From assembly GCA_963691775.1 (NCBI GenBank), contig OY829369.1:3906001-3970000 (forward strand): DNA of 64,000 bases, read 5' to 3'. The DNA comes from JAZBPO01 sp963691775 (GTDB taxonomy: Bacteria > Pseudomonadota > Gammaproteobacteria > Pseudomonadales > Azotimanducaceae). Position numbers and translations under genes: made by a program. Shown one piece after another: positions 26,844 to 34,989 of this stretch; within the stretch, counting starts at the first letter, position 1; each line of letters opens with the position of its first letter. A model generated the notes under the pieces. That model was not told the origin of the DNA and did no database searches. It was given only the letters and a program-made list of their open reading frames with translations.

Positions 26844-28169
26844 TCAGTGCGGGTGCACCCGCACGGGCAGTTTCGTGATGCCGTGCACGAAGCTCGAATT
26901 GAGCCGCTCCTCCGGACCCACGACTTCCACCATGCGGAAGCGCGGCAGGATTTCCTCCCAGAGAATTCGGAGCTGCATCTCGGCCAGGCGATTGCCCATG
27001 CAGCGGTGGATGCCGAAGCCGAAGGACAGGTGGTGGCGCGCATTCGGGCGATCGATGCGGAACGCGTCCGCATCCTCGATTACCTCGTCGTCGCGGTTCC
27101 CCGAGATGTACCACATGAGCACCTGATCCCCTTTGCGGATCGTCTTGCCGCGGAGTTCGACGTCCTCGGCTGCCGTGCGACGCATGTAGGGCAGGGGCGT
27201 GTGCCAGCGGATCACCTCCGAGACCATGTTCGGTATCAGGCCCGGATCGGCGCGCAGTTTCGCGTACTCGTCGGGGTTCTGATTGAGCCCGAGGACGCCG
27301 GCGCTCATGGAATTTCGCGTGGTGTCGTTGCCGCCGACGATAAGCAGGATCAGGTTGCCGAGGAACTCGAAGGGCTGCATGTGCCTCGTGTTCTCGCCGT
27401 GCGCGAGCATCGAAATGAGATCGTCGCCGGGCACGTCCCACTTGATTCGTTCGTTCCAGATCTCCGTGAAGCAGGACAGGCATTCGAGCAGTTCCTCGCG
27501 GCGCTGCTCGTTCGTATCCACGATGCCAGTGCCCGGCGGTGCCGTCGCGACGTCGGACCAGCGCGTGAGGCGACGGCGCTCTTCGAACGGAAAATCGAAG
27601 AGGGTCGCGAGCATCATCGTCGTGAGCTCGATGGAGACGCGGTCGACCCAGTCGAAGCTCTCGCCCACCGGGAGCGCGTCGAGGACGCGCCGCGTGCGCG
27701 TACGGATCGTCGCCTCGAGCTTGGCGAGATTGCGCGGTGCGACGACGCCCTGGACCGTAGAGCGCTGCTCATCGTGCTTCGGCTGGTCCATGGCGATGAA
27801 GTTCGAGATGGGCAGCATGCCCTCGGGTCTTGGCTCGTCGAGCGCAAGGCCGAGGGCGATGCCATGGCCAGACAGGAAGCGCTTGTGGTCCTTGTCGATC
27901 GCCAGGATGTCCTCGAACTTGGTGATGGACCAGTAGCGGCCGACCCGCGGCAGCTCGTTCAAATGCACGGGGTCTTCGGCCCGCAAGCGCTTGAAGTGAT
28001 CCCAGTGCAGACCGTGCTGAAACAGGCGGCCGTCGATGAGATTCAGCGCCTCGATGGGCACGGACCAGGGGTCTGCAAGGGGCGGCGGCGCGTTGCTGCG
28101 CAGGAAGGGATTCATCAGCGCCTGAGGCGATGGCTCTTCGGTCGTTTGCGTTCGAACGGCTTCGCTCAT
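26844..28169 (-). CDS. Cytochrome P450
   Basis: The 441-residue soluble P450 shows the I-helix LLIVGGNDTTRNS, the K-helix ExxR in SEVIRWHTPL, and the heme-binding loop FGFGIHRCMGNRLAE with Cys390 as heme ligand. MWYISGNRDDEVIEDADAF and the general pattern resemble bacterial CYPs that hydroxylate terpenoids, sterols or fatty chains (CYP108/CYP124/CYP142-like), which is a judgement by eye. GGGAGAAGG lies directly before the ATG at 28169. No ferredoxin or reductase gene is adjacent, so its redox partners are encoded elsewhere. Confidence 0.92.
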   Translation of the reverse strand: MSEAVRTQTTEEPSPQALMNPFLRSNAPPPLADPWSVPIEALNLIDGRLFQHGLHWDHFKRLRAEDPVHLNELPRVGRYWSITKFEDILAIDKDHKRFLSGHGIALGLALDEPRPEGMLPISNFIAMDQPKHDEQRSTVQGVVAPRNLAKLEATIRTRTRRVLDALPVGESFDWVDRVSIELTTMMLATLFDFPFEERRRLTRWSDVATAPPGTGIVDTNEQRREELLECLSCFTEIWNERIKWDVPGDDLISMLAHGENTRHMQPFEFLGNLILLIVGGNDTTRNSMSAGVLGLNQNPDEYAKLRADPGLIPNMVSEVIRWHTPLPYMRRTAAEDVELRGKTIRKGDQVLMWYISGNRDDEVIEDADAFRIDRPNARHHLSFGFGIHRCMGNRLAEMQLRILWEEILPRFRMVEVVGPEERLNSSFVHGITKLPVRVHPH

Positions 28170-28241
28170 CCTTCTCCCTCCCCGGAGCGATGCGGCCGCG
28201 CGTCCTGAATCGCGGTCGCTGCGTACCCGAACATAGCGCAT

Positions 28242-28813
28242 CTATTCGCTGAGGATCGCCTTCGTGCAGCTGTGCCGTTCTTTCCTTGCGCCGCCACGAG
28301 GACAGGATTCACAGAGATTCGCGCACGGGCCAGGTTCATTGAGCATGCGCCAGAGTCAACATGCGCAAAGACCGGTCGATGATGTTCCCACGCGCCCCGG
28401 TCCTCTGGTCAGTGCCGGTCCGTCGCCCGCCCTCAAGCCTGAACCTACGGAAATCAGCGGCGCGGAATCCGCGAGCTTCTACGCGAGCGGCCAAGGCACA
28501 TCGCCAGCGGTCGCACGGGCTTGCGGGTCGACCTGCCCGACAAGCAGGCAGCGCGGTTCTTGAGCACAGGTCATGGCGATTTCGCGGCCGGCCCAGGATT
28601 CCATCTGCTGAGCAAGTTTCCTGCGTTCTGGACGGAGCGCTGTGGATGCGGCAAAGCGCTGCCGCCGGGCAGTCCAGGGTGCTCGCTGTCCGCATCGGGC
28701 CTTGCGGTTTCCGGAGCTTCTGAACGGACACCGGCATTCGGAGGCCTCGCCCTGACGACGGCGGGCGCGCATCATCACACCGACATCGACTCAGGGGTGA
28801 GGGAGATCAGTGC
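28242..28813. other. Gene-free stretch between P450 and cupin genes
   Basis: Only short frames without recognisable motifs or ribosome binding sites are present on both strands. No RNA gene or repeat was recognised. The last bases hold the GGGAGA site of the cupin gene. Confidence 0.6.
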
Positions 28814-29290
28814 ATGACCGAAGTCGAAGACGAACGCTGGAAGTTTGACGGAGTGCGCGTGGTGCGTTCAGACGAGCTTGATACGAACACGCCGCAAACG
28901 CCCGGCATGAACCGCGCAGCCGCCATCACGCACGCGCGCTGCGGCGCGGATCAATTGTGGGCGGGCACCGTTGTCATCCACCCAGGGGCGAAGACCGGCG
29001 CCCATCACCATGGCCCGGTGGAGAGCGTCATCTACATCGTCAGCGGACGCGCGCGCATGCGCTGGGGCGAGCAGCTCGAGTTCGTGGCGGAAGCCGGTCC
29101 GGGCGACTTCATCCACGTTCCGCCGTACGTGCCGCATCAGGAGATCAATGCGTCGAGCGACGAGCCGCTTTCATGCGTGCTCTGCCGCAGCGGTCAGGAT
29201 CCGGTGGTGGTGAATCTCGACATTCCCATCGTCGAACAGCCTGAAGCGGTGCACTGGGTGGACAACATCCACCCGCATCCGGACGCGTAG
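28814..29290 (+). CDS. Cupin-domain protein
   Basis: The 158-residue protein has both cupin motifs: GAKTGAHHHGPVESVIYIVSGRARMRWG (motif 1 with two or three metal-binding His and a Glu) and PGDFIHVPPYVPHQEINAS (motif 2 with the last His). A GGGAGATC site lies upstream of the ATG. It is a single-domain cupin, so it may be a small dioxygenase, an isomerase or a binding protein. It ends only five bases before the convergent PhyH gene, which gives no proof of a shared function. Confidence 0.88.
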   Translation: MTEVEDERWKFDGVRVVRSDELDTNTPQTPGMNRAAAITHARCGADQLWAGTVVIHPGAKTGAHHHGPVESVIYIVSGRARMRWGEQLEFVAEAGPGDFIHVPPYVPHQEINASSDEPLSCVLCRSGQDPVVVNLDIPIVEQPEAVHWVDNIHPHPDA

Positions 29291-29295
29291 TCCCC

Positions 29296-30210
29296 TCAGG
29301 GCGCGCGCAGGGTCGCGCCCGTCACCAGTGACTCGCCCGGCGCAGCCGTGCATTCGCGGGCCAGATGCCGCGCGCGCGGCGACAGGCGCTGCGCATCGGC
29401 GTGGCTGATGCCCGGCACGATCGGCTCTCGGAACCAGGGCGCATAGAACTCCAGGTTCGGAATGGCCCGGACGGCGTCCGAGACGTTGGGTGTACCGCCG
29501 TGCCAGGCGCGGACGTCGCGCACCATGATGCTGCCGGCGGGCGCCGGGCAGACCGTCGACAGGCGCATCCACTCTGGCTCATCGCGCATGCCCGGAATGC
29601 GCTCGCGGCTGTGCTGGGTGCCCGGAATCTGTCGCGTCGGTCCGTTCAGGCGCGTGACGTCCTGGGGCAGGAAGTTCACGCACACGTAGGGGCAGGGCAG
29701 ATCGCGGATACTTGTGCGGCCGGTCGGGTCGTGGAAGGCGCTGAAGGGAGACTCGTCGTCGCTGGTCCAGTCGCGGACGTCCGAATGCAGGCGCTGGTAG
29801 TCGAGCGTGCCCGGGAGGCAGAAATCGCCCGAGGCGGCACGAAGCACGAAGTGCGGCGAGCCGAAGATCGCGGTGACGAGCTCTATGACGAAGTCGATCT
29901 CCAGGAGCATCTGCCAGGCGGGGCGGTGCAACTGGCTCCGCGTCAGGCTCGAACCGCCGAAGGAATAGCGGCCGGCTCCGCGATTGCCTTCGGAATCGGG
30001 ATCGAGGGCCGTGATCTCCGCGATCGCTTCCGCGCACCCGGCGCGCAGGGTCTCGATCTGAGCGGCGTCGAGGACGCCCTGGACGACCACGAAGCCGTCG
30101 CGGCGAAACTGACGCACCGCGCGCGCCGGCTCGTTCGCCTCCAGCAGTTCGAGGCCGCGCATGCCGTTCGACGCCTCGAGATGCGCGCGCAGCGCGTCCG
30201 CGTCGTTCAT
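29296..30210 (-). CDS. Phytanoyl-CoA dioxygenase (PhyH) family protein
   Basis: The 304-residue protein is an Fe(II)/2-oxoglutarate oxygenase of the PhyH group: FRRDGFVVVQGVLDAAQIETL at the N-terminus, the HxD pair in LHSDVRDW, VCVNFLPQDVTRLNGPTRQIPGTQ, and the distal His in VRDVRAWHGGTPN. Its ATG overlaps the permease stop as ATGA and GGAGACACC precedes it, so it is translated with the transporter. The operon suggests that the permease brings in the compound that the oxygenase hydroxylates. Family members act on acyl chains, ectoine and small amino-acid-like molecules. Confidence 0.88.
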   Translation of the reverse strand: MNDADALRAHLEASNGMRGLELLEANEPARAVRQFRRDGFVVVQGVLDAAQIETLRAGCAEAIAEITALDPDSEGNRGAGRYSFGGSSLTRSQLHRPAWQMLLEIDFVIELVTAIFGSPHFVLRAASGDFCLPGTLDYQRLHSDVRDWTSDDESPFSAFHDPTGRTSIRDLPCPYVCVNFLPQDVTRLNGPTRQIPGTQHSRERIPGMRDEPEWMRLSTVCPAPAGSIMVRDVRAWHGGTPNVSDAVRAIPNLEFYAPWFREPIVPGISHADAQRLSPRARHLARECTAAPGESLVTGATLRAP

Positions 30211-31643
30211 CCCGGTGTCTCCTGCTCTGCATAGCCACCGAGGCCGCGCGCCCGAATCCACAATCGTGTGAGTGCGTAGTGGACGACGCCGGCGACAGCA
30301 AAGGCGGGCAGTGAGGCCGTGAGCCAGCGGAAGCCCGGCAGCGTCTGCTCGAAGGTCGCCGGATTCAGCATCAGCACATAAAGCGTAGAGCCGAGGGCGA
30401 TGGCGATGAGTGCAGCGGGATTGAAGCCCGCGAAGAAGCGATAGGACGCGCGCGGTCCGTCGTCGTAGAGCGCATGGAGATCGATCACCTGACGGCGCAG
30501 GACGAAGTAATCGACGAGGTACACGGCTGAGAGCGGCGCGAAGGCGACGCCGGACCAGATCAGGAATTGCTGGAAGTTGTCGTACACGGCGCCCGGCCAG
30601 AGCGTGAGCATTAGGGGGATCGAGAAGAAGCCGGCGGTGAGCGCGGGCCAGGACACCGCTCGCAAGGGCCCGGTCGCGACCTGTTTGAGCGCAAGGCAGG
30701 TGGAGTAGGCGATGGATACGGCGCTGGTGACGTTCGCGAGTGCGATCCAGAGCAGCGCCAGGGCGCCGAGGAAGATGCCGCCGAGCGGGATCATCCACAC
30801 CGTCGGGTCTGCTTCGCCGAGCGCAAGGCCCGCCATGAGGCCGACGGTCTCGCCGATCACGGCCGCGCCGCACAGGCCGATCATGTTCGGCCAGAAACTC
30901 GCGCGACGGGTCTTGGTCATGCGCGCAAGGCTGCCGAGGACGGGCCACCAGGAGAAGCCGGCGGCCATGTTGATTTCCACGGCGAGCATGAAGTCGAGAT
31001 CGCGATCGCCTGATGCGCCCTCCGGCGTGATGGCCGCGAGCGTCGCCCAGTCGTGCTCGCGCAGGAGCAGGTACACCATCAGCAATTGCACGACGAACAG
31101 GCCCGGGGCGACGACTCGGTTCACCCACTTGATGGAAATCGGGCCGCGCGACAGGACGAGCCAGCAGGCGACGATAGCGGCGGCCGCGAAGAGCGTCACC
31201 GACAGCGCCTCCGGGCCGAAGTCCGTACCGGCCACGGCGTTCACGACGTGTGTCGTAGAGCGGCCGAACATGATCGACAACACCGCGGCCCAGCCGACCT
31301 CGATGGCGACGAGCCACACCAGGACGACGATGCGAACCCCGTTCGCACCGAAGACGCTGCGCAGGGCCGTGTACTGCTCCAGACCCCATTTGCCCGACGG
31401 TGCGCAGGTCGCGAGGGCCATGAGCGCCACGGAGATGACGTTGCCGATCACGGCCGCTGCGATCCCCGTCCTGAGGTCGACGAAGGTCGAGAGGGTGCCG
31501 CCGATCAGGAAGGCCCAGGTGGCAATGGCAAGGCCGATGTTGACCCAGGTGAAGTCGCCGAAACCCCAGATGCGCTCCTCGGGGAGCACGGGCAGGATGC
31601 CGATCTGCGCTTCGCGCGCCGCCAATTCGCTGCCGACGCTCAT
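30207..31643 (-). CDS. NCS1-type permease (purine/cytosine/allantoin/hydantoin family)
   Basis: The 478-residue protein has about 12 hydrophobic segments. The N-terminal IWGFGDFTWVNIGLAIATWAF matches the first helix of nucleobase:cation symporters, and EINMAAGFSWWPVLGSLARMT is the characteristic mid-protein motif. The substrate is probably a nitrogenous small molecule taken up with Na+ or H+. It is the second gene of a three-gene unit, overlapping the 55-residue membrane protein upstream and the PhyH gene downstream by four bases each. Confidence 0.85.
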   Translation of the reverse strand: MSVGSELAAREAQIGILPVLPEERIWGFGDFTWVNIGLAIATWAFLIGGTLSTFVDLRTGIAAAVIGNVISVALMALATCAPSGKWGLEQYTALRSVFGANGVRIVVLVWLVAIEVGWAAVLSIMFGRSTTHVVNAVAGTDFGPEALSVTLFAAAAIVACWLVLSRGPISIKWVNRVVAPGLFVVQLLMVYLLLREHDWATLAAITPEGASGDRDLDFMLAVEINMAAGFSWWPVLGSLARMTKTRRASFWPNMIGLCGAAVIGETVGLMAGLALGEADPTVWMIPLGGIFLGALALLWIALANVTSAVSIAYSTCLALKQVATGPLRAVSWPALTAGFFSIPLMLTLWPGAVYDNFQQFLIWSGVAFAPLSAVYLVDYFVLRRQVIDLHALYDDGPRASYRFFAGFNPAALIAIALGSTLYVLMLNPATFEQTLPGFRWLTASLPAFAVAGVVHYALTRLWIRARGLGGYAEQETPG

Positions 31644-31807
31644 CCGAGCCAGAGCCGTGCGAGGAGGCTGGTGATCACGACGAAGGCGGCAATGCCGAGC
31701 AGCTCCGTCGCGCTGTAGTCCGCGCGGTCGGGATCGTCGTCGCCGATGGCGTCCAGCCGTGCGAGGCGCTCGCGAAGCGCACGCTCGTATTCTTCGTTCT
31801 GAGCCAT
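31640..31807 (-). CDS. 55-residue single-span membrane protein, first gene of the permease operon
   Basis: MAQNEEYERALRERL begins an acidic and charged N-terminal helix; residues 34-53 form one hydrophobic segment (LLGIAAFVVITSLLARLWLG). The stop overlaps the permease start as ATGA, strong support that this is a real gene. It could be a small subunit of the transporter, like the short partners of some Na+ symporters. No family is recognised. It is too short to be seen as an isolated open frame, since the frame extends far upstream as an antisense shadow of the SDR. Confidence 0.75.
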   Translation of the reverse strand: MAQNEEYERALRERLARLDAIGDDDPDRADYSATELLGIAAFVVITSLLARLWLG

Positions 31808-31916
31808 GGTGTCCGGTCGCGCAGCGGCCGAAACGGCCTTGGAAAGATGCTCACATCGACGCTGGTGCCCCGCAAGCGGCCCGCGCAGACTCGGGCGCAG
31901 ATCAGGAGGGATCGCG

Positions 31917-32867
31917 ATGAAGGACTTCAGTGGACGTATTGCCGTGGTGACTGGCGGCGGCGCGGGTATCGGCCGCGCCCTCGTGCGCCAATTGGTCGCG
32001 GAGGGCTGCCACGTCGCGACCTGCGATCTTCTCGAGGACAATCTTGCCGAAACGCTGCGGCTTGCCGAGGCGGACGCGCCGCAGGGCGTGCGCGTGAGCG
32101 CGCACCGCTGTGACGTCGCGGACGAAGGAGACATCGAGCGCCTGTGTGCCGAGGTGCAGCAGGCGCACGCGAGCGACTGCGTGCACCTGCTGTTCAACAA
32201 CGCTGGCATTGCCGGCGGAGGCAGCTTCGTTGCGGCAACGCGCGAGGAATGGGAGCGCACCTTCGACATTTGCTGGCGCGGCGTCTACCTCATGTGTCGG
32301 CACTTCCTGCCGCTCCTTGTGCGCGCGCCCGAGGGCCACGTCGTCAACACGAGCAGCGTGAACGGCTTCCGAGCCGCGCTCGGCGCCAACATCCCGCACA
32401 CCGCTTACAGCGCGGCGAAATACGCCGTCCGCGGATTCACCGAAGGGCTCATCAACGACTTCCGCTTCAACGCGCCGCATCTGCGCGCCTCCGTGGTGAT
32501 GCCTGGCTATGTGGGTTCGGGTATCGCGCGCAACACGCTCGAGATCCTGGGACGAGACGTGATGGGGGATCTGTCCGATGCCTTCATCGACGCGCACCGC
32601 GACAGCTACGTCGCAGAGGGCTGGCTCACGGATCGCGACGCGCCCGCAGACGAGATTCGCGCGCATCTGGCGACGATCACGGACCGCTACGAAGACGGCG
32701 GCATCACGCCTGCGGCCGCCGCGGGGATCATCCTTGCCGGCGTCCGCGACGAACGCTGGCGCATTCTCGTGGGTGAGGATGCTGCGTTGCTCGATGCGGC
32801 CGTGCGCGGTGATCCTGAGGGCACCTACGATCTCGATTTCTTTGATCGCGCCATGGCCGAAAGCTGA
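31917..32867 (+). CDS. SDR-family oxidoreductase
   Basis: The 316-residue protein has VVTGGGAGIGRALVR, CDLLEDN after beta-2 (Asp suggests NAD), NNAGIAGGG, NTSSVNGF with catalytic Ser, and AYSAAKYAVRGFTEGL with the Tyr-Lys pair. The C-terminal extension (about 210-316) is typical of the ~300-residue SDRs that act on hydrophobic alcohols. AGGAGGG lies eight bases before the ATG at 31917; the frame is open further up without a start that makes sense. It is divergent from the permease operon. Confidence 0.9.
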   Translation: MKDFSGRIAVVTGGGAGIGRALVRQLVAEGCHVATCDLLEDNLAETLRLAEADAPQGVRVSAHRCDVADEGDIERLCAEVQQAHASDCVHLLFNNAGIAGGGSFVAATREEWERTFDICWRGVYLMCRHFLPLLVRAPEGHVVNTSSVNGFRAALGANIPHTAYSAAKYAVRGFTEGLINDFRFNAPHLRASVVMPGYVGSGIARNTLEILGRDVMGDLSDAFIDAHRDSYVAEGWLTDRDAPADEIRAHLATITDRYEDGGITPAAAAGIILAGVRDERWRILVGEDAALLDAAVRGDPEGTYDLDFFDRAMAES

Positions 32868-32939
32868 GCAAGCGAGCTCAGCCGCCCGAGACGACGGTGC
32901 TATAAGCAAGCGCCCCACGATGCCGAGCGAGGCTCAGAC

Positions 32940-33947
32940 ATGGATCCGGTGACCCAGGGCGTGCTCGGCGCGAGCGTCGGGCAGGCGACGAGCAGGAAGG
33001 GCGATCTGCGCGCGGCGACGATCCTTGCACTGCTTGCAGGTATGGCGCCCGACCTCGACGTGCTGATTCGCTCGGATGCAGATCCGCTCCTGTTTCTGGA
33101 GTACCACCGGCACTTCACGCATTCCCTCGCATTCATTCCCTTCGGCGCTTTGCTCTGCGCGGCCGCGTTCCACTGGTTCGTGCGCGAGCGCTTTACTTTC
33201 TTGCGTACCTGGCTGTTCTGCTTCTTCGGATACGCGACGCACGGCTTGCTCGATGCATTCACGACCTACGGAACGCAGTTGCTCTGGCCGCTGTCGAGCA
33301 TGCGCGTTGCCTGGGACACGATCTCCGTTGTCGATCCGCTCTTCACCGTACCGGCCCTCGTGCTGATCCTGGCTGGTTGGTGGCGCGCGTCCCCGCGCTG
33401 TGCGTGGATCGCACTCGCCTGGATGGGCGTGTACATGACCTTCGGGGGAATCCAGAACGTACGCGCACAGGCCGCTGGCGCAGCTCTGGCTGCGGAACGC
33501 GGACACGCCCCCGTGACGATCTCGGCCAAGCCCGGTTTCGCGAACGTGCTGCTCTGGAAAGTGGTGTATGAGGTGGACGAGGTGTTTCACGTCGATGCGG
33601 TACGTGTTGGCCTCGATGTGCGGGTGTACGAGGGAGAGACCGCGAAACGTCTCGACGTGGCACGCGATCTGCCGTGGCTCGATCCGGACAGTCAGCAGGC
33701 CCGCGACATCGAGCGCTTTCGCTGGTTCTCGAACGACCATCTCGCGGTCCTCGCGGACGCCCCCTACGAGGTGGCCGACATCCGCTATTCGCTGCTGCCG
33801 AACGAGGTCGCGCCGCTCTGGGGTATTCGTCTCGATCCGGCCGCTGCTGCGGATACGCACGTCGCCTACTACGCCGCGCGCGATCCCTCGCCGGAGCGCC
33901 AGCGGCGCCTGCTGCGGATGCTCCGGGGCCTGCCCCTCGAGGAGTGA
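32940..33947 (+). CDS. YdjM/DUF457-type membrane metal-dependent hydrolase
   Basis: The 335-residue protein begins with DPVTQGVLGASVGQ, has LAGMAPDLDVL, the HRHFTHSL motif whose His residues are the presumed metal ligands, and GYATHGLLDAFTTYGTQLLWPLS. About four membrane segments lie in residues 60-175, followed by a soluble C-terminal part (180-335). Relatives include LexA-regulated YdjM of E. coli. The enzyme reaction is unknown. It lies 72 bp downstream of the SDR on the same strand and ends four bases from the convergent TauD gene. Confidence 0.85.
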   Translation: MDPVTQGVLGASVGQATSRKGDLRAATILALLAGMAPDLDVLIRSDADPLLFLEYHRHFTHSLAFIPFGALLCAAAFHWFVRERFTFLRTWLFCFFGYATHGLLDAFTTYGTQLLWPLSSMRVAWDTISVVDPLFTVPALVLILAGWWRASPRCAWIALAWMGVYMTFGGIQNVRAQAAGAALAAERGHAPVTISAKPGFANVLLWKVVYEVDEVFHVDAVRVGLDVRVYEGETAKRLDVARDLPWLDPDSQQARDIERFRWFSNDHLAVLADAPYEVADIRYSLLPNEVAPLWGIRLDPAAAADTHVAYYAARDPSPERQRRLLRMLRGLPLEE

Positions 33948-33951
33948 GGGT

Positions 33952-34845
33952 TCAGTCGCCGATCGCGACCGCGGTCGGTGCGACGCGGGCCGCCGTCGAC
34001 GACGCTACTTCATCCACGCGCATGCTCGCTGGATCGAAGTAGGGCCGGTCGCCCTCGACCGTGACGCGCAAACCGCTGCGGGTGTGCGGGTAGTAGTCCC
34101 AGACCGCGAGGTGCCAGGTGCAGCGGTCGTCCCACATGGCAACGGAGTTCTTCTGCCAGGCGAAGCGGCACTGGAAGCGCGGATGCGAGGCGTGGGCGTA
34201 AAGATGACGCAGGAGTGCGTCAGACTCGCCCTTGCTCAGTTCCACGATCTGGCTCGTGAAGCCCGGGTTCACGAACAGCGCATTGCGGCCCGTGACCGGG
34301 TGCGTGCGCACGACCGGATGCACGGCGCTCGGAAATTCGCGTAATTGCTCGGCGTCGCCGTAGTGCCCGGTGTAGTCGGATTCGTGCCGTGCCGTCAGCG
34401 TGCAGAGGAATTCCTGCATGCGCGGCGACAGCGCCTCGAAGGCCGCATACATGTTCGTGAACAGCGTGTCGCCGCCGTCCTCCGGTACGTCGTGCAGATG
34501 CAGGATCGTGCCGAGCGGCGGCTCCTCGTCTGCGGAGACGTCCGTGTGCCAGTTGTCGCCGTTGTTGCGATGGGAGCTCGCGTCCGTATGGATGACCATG
34601 AGCTCCGGATTGCCGTGCGCGTAGGGCGCGGCAGGATGGATGTGCAGGGGCCCGAAGCGGCGGCCAAAAGCGAGATGCGCTTCGGGCGTCAGGTCCTGGT
34701 CGCGGAAGAACAGAACGAGGTGTTGCATCCAGGCGTCGTGGACTTCCCGGAAGGTTTCATCATCCAGATTCGCGAGATCCACGCCATGCACGGTGGCGCC
34801 GATCGTCGGGGTCAGGGGCTCGACTTCGATGCGTCGCCAGGCCAT
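33952..34845 (-). CDS. TauD/TfdA-family Fe(II)/2-oxoglutarate dioxygenase
   Basis: A standard-length (297 residues) family member: IGATVHGVDLANLDDETF, FFRDQDLTPEAHLAFGRRFG, iron ligands in NWHTDVSADEEPP (His, Asp) and the distal His in CTWHLAVWDYYP; GRNALFVNPGFT and RSGLRVTVEGDRPY complete the set. GGAGGAGG precedes the ATG at 34845, which rules out the longer frame to 34986. It is not close to the other TauD gene at 22659, which has an N-terminal extension. Substrate unknown. Confidence 0.92.
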   Translation of the reverse strand: MAWRRIEVEPLTPTIGATVHGVDLANLDDETFREVHDAWMQHLVLFFRDQDLTPEAHLAFGRRFGPLHIHPAAPYAHGNPELMVIHTDASSHRNNGDNWHTDVSADEEPPLGTILHLHDVPEDGGDTLFTNMYAAFEALSPRMQEFLCTLTARHESDYTGHYGDAEQLREFPSAVHPVVRTHPVTGRNALFVNPGFTSQIVELSKGESDALLRHLYAHASHPRFQCRFAWQKNSVAMWDDRCTWHLAVWDYYPHTRSGLRVTVEGDRPYFDPASMRVDEVASSTAARVAPTAVAIGD

Positions 34846-34989
34846 GGGTAGTCCTCCTCCGGTCGCCCAGGGCAAGCATGCCCGAGCGTCGCGCAGGCGG
34901 GCCAGTGCAAGGTGCTCAACGGAGCCCATGGAGAGGCGTTCTGACCGCGTGCGGAGAACGGTCCCGGGAGCACCTACGCCCGGCAAGCC

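Noticed and set aside
28264..28737. Short frames on both strands between the P450 and cupin genes
   Set aside because: Rich in Arg, Pro, Ser and Cys without any domain, and mutually overlapping; they look like random GC-rich translation.
26844..31807. Natural-product gene cluster around P450, cupin and PhyH genes
   Set aside because: No PKS, NRPS, terpene cyclase or precursor-peptide gene is present, and the genes lie on different strands in short separate units.
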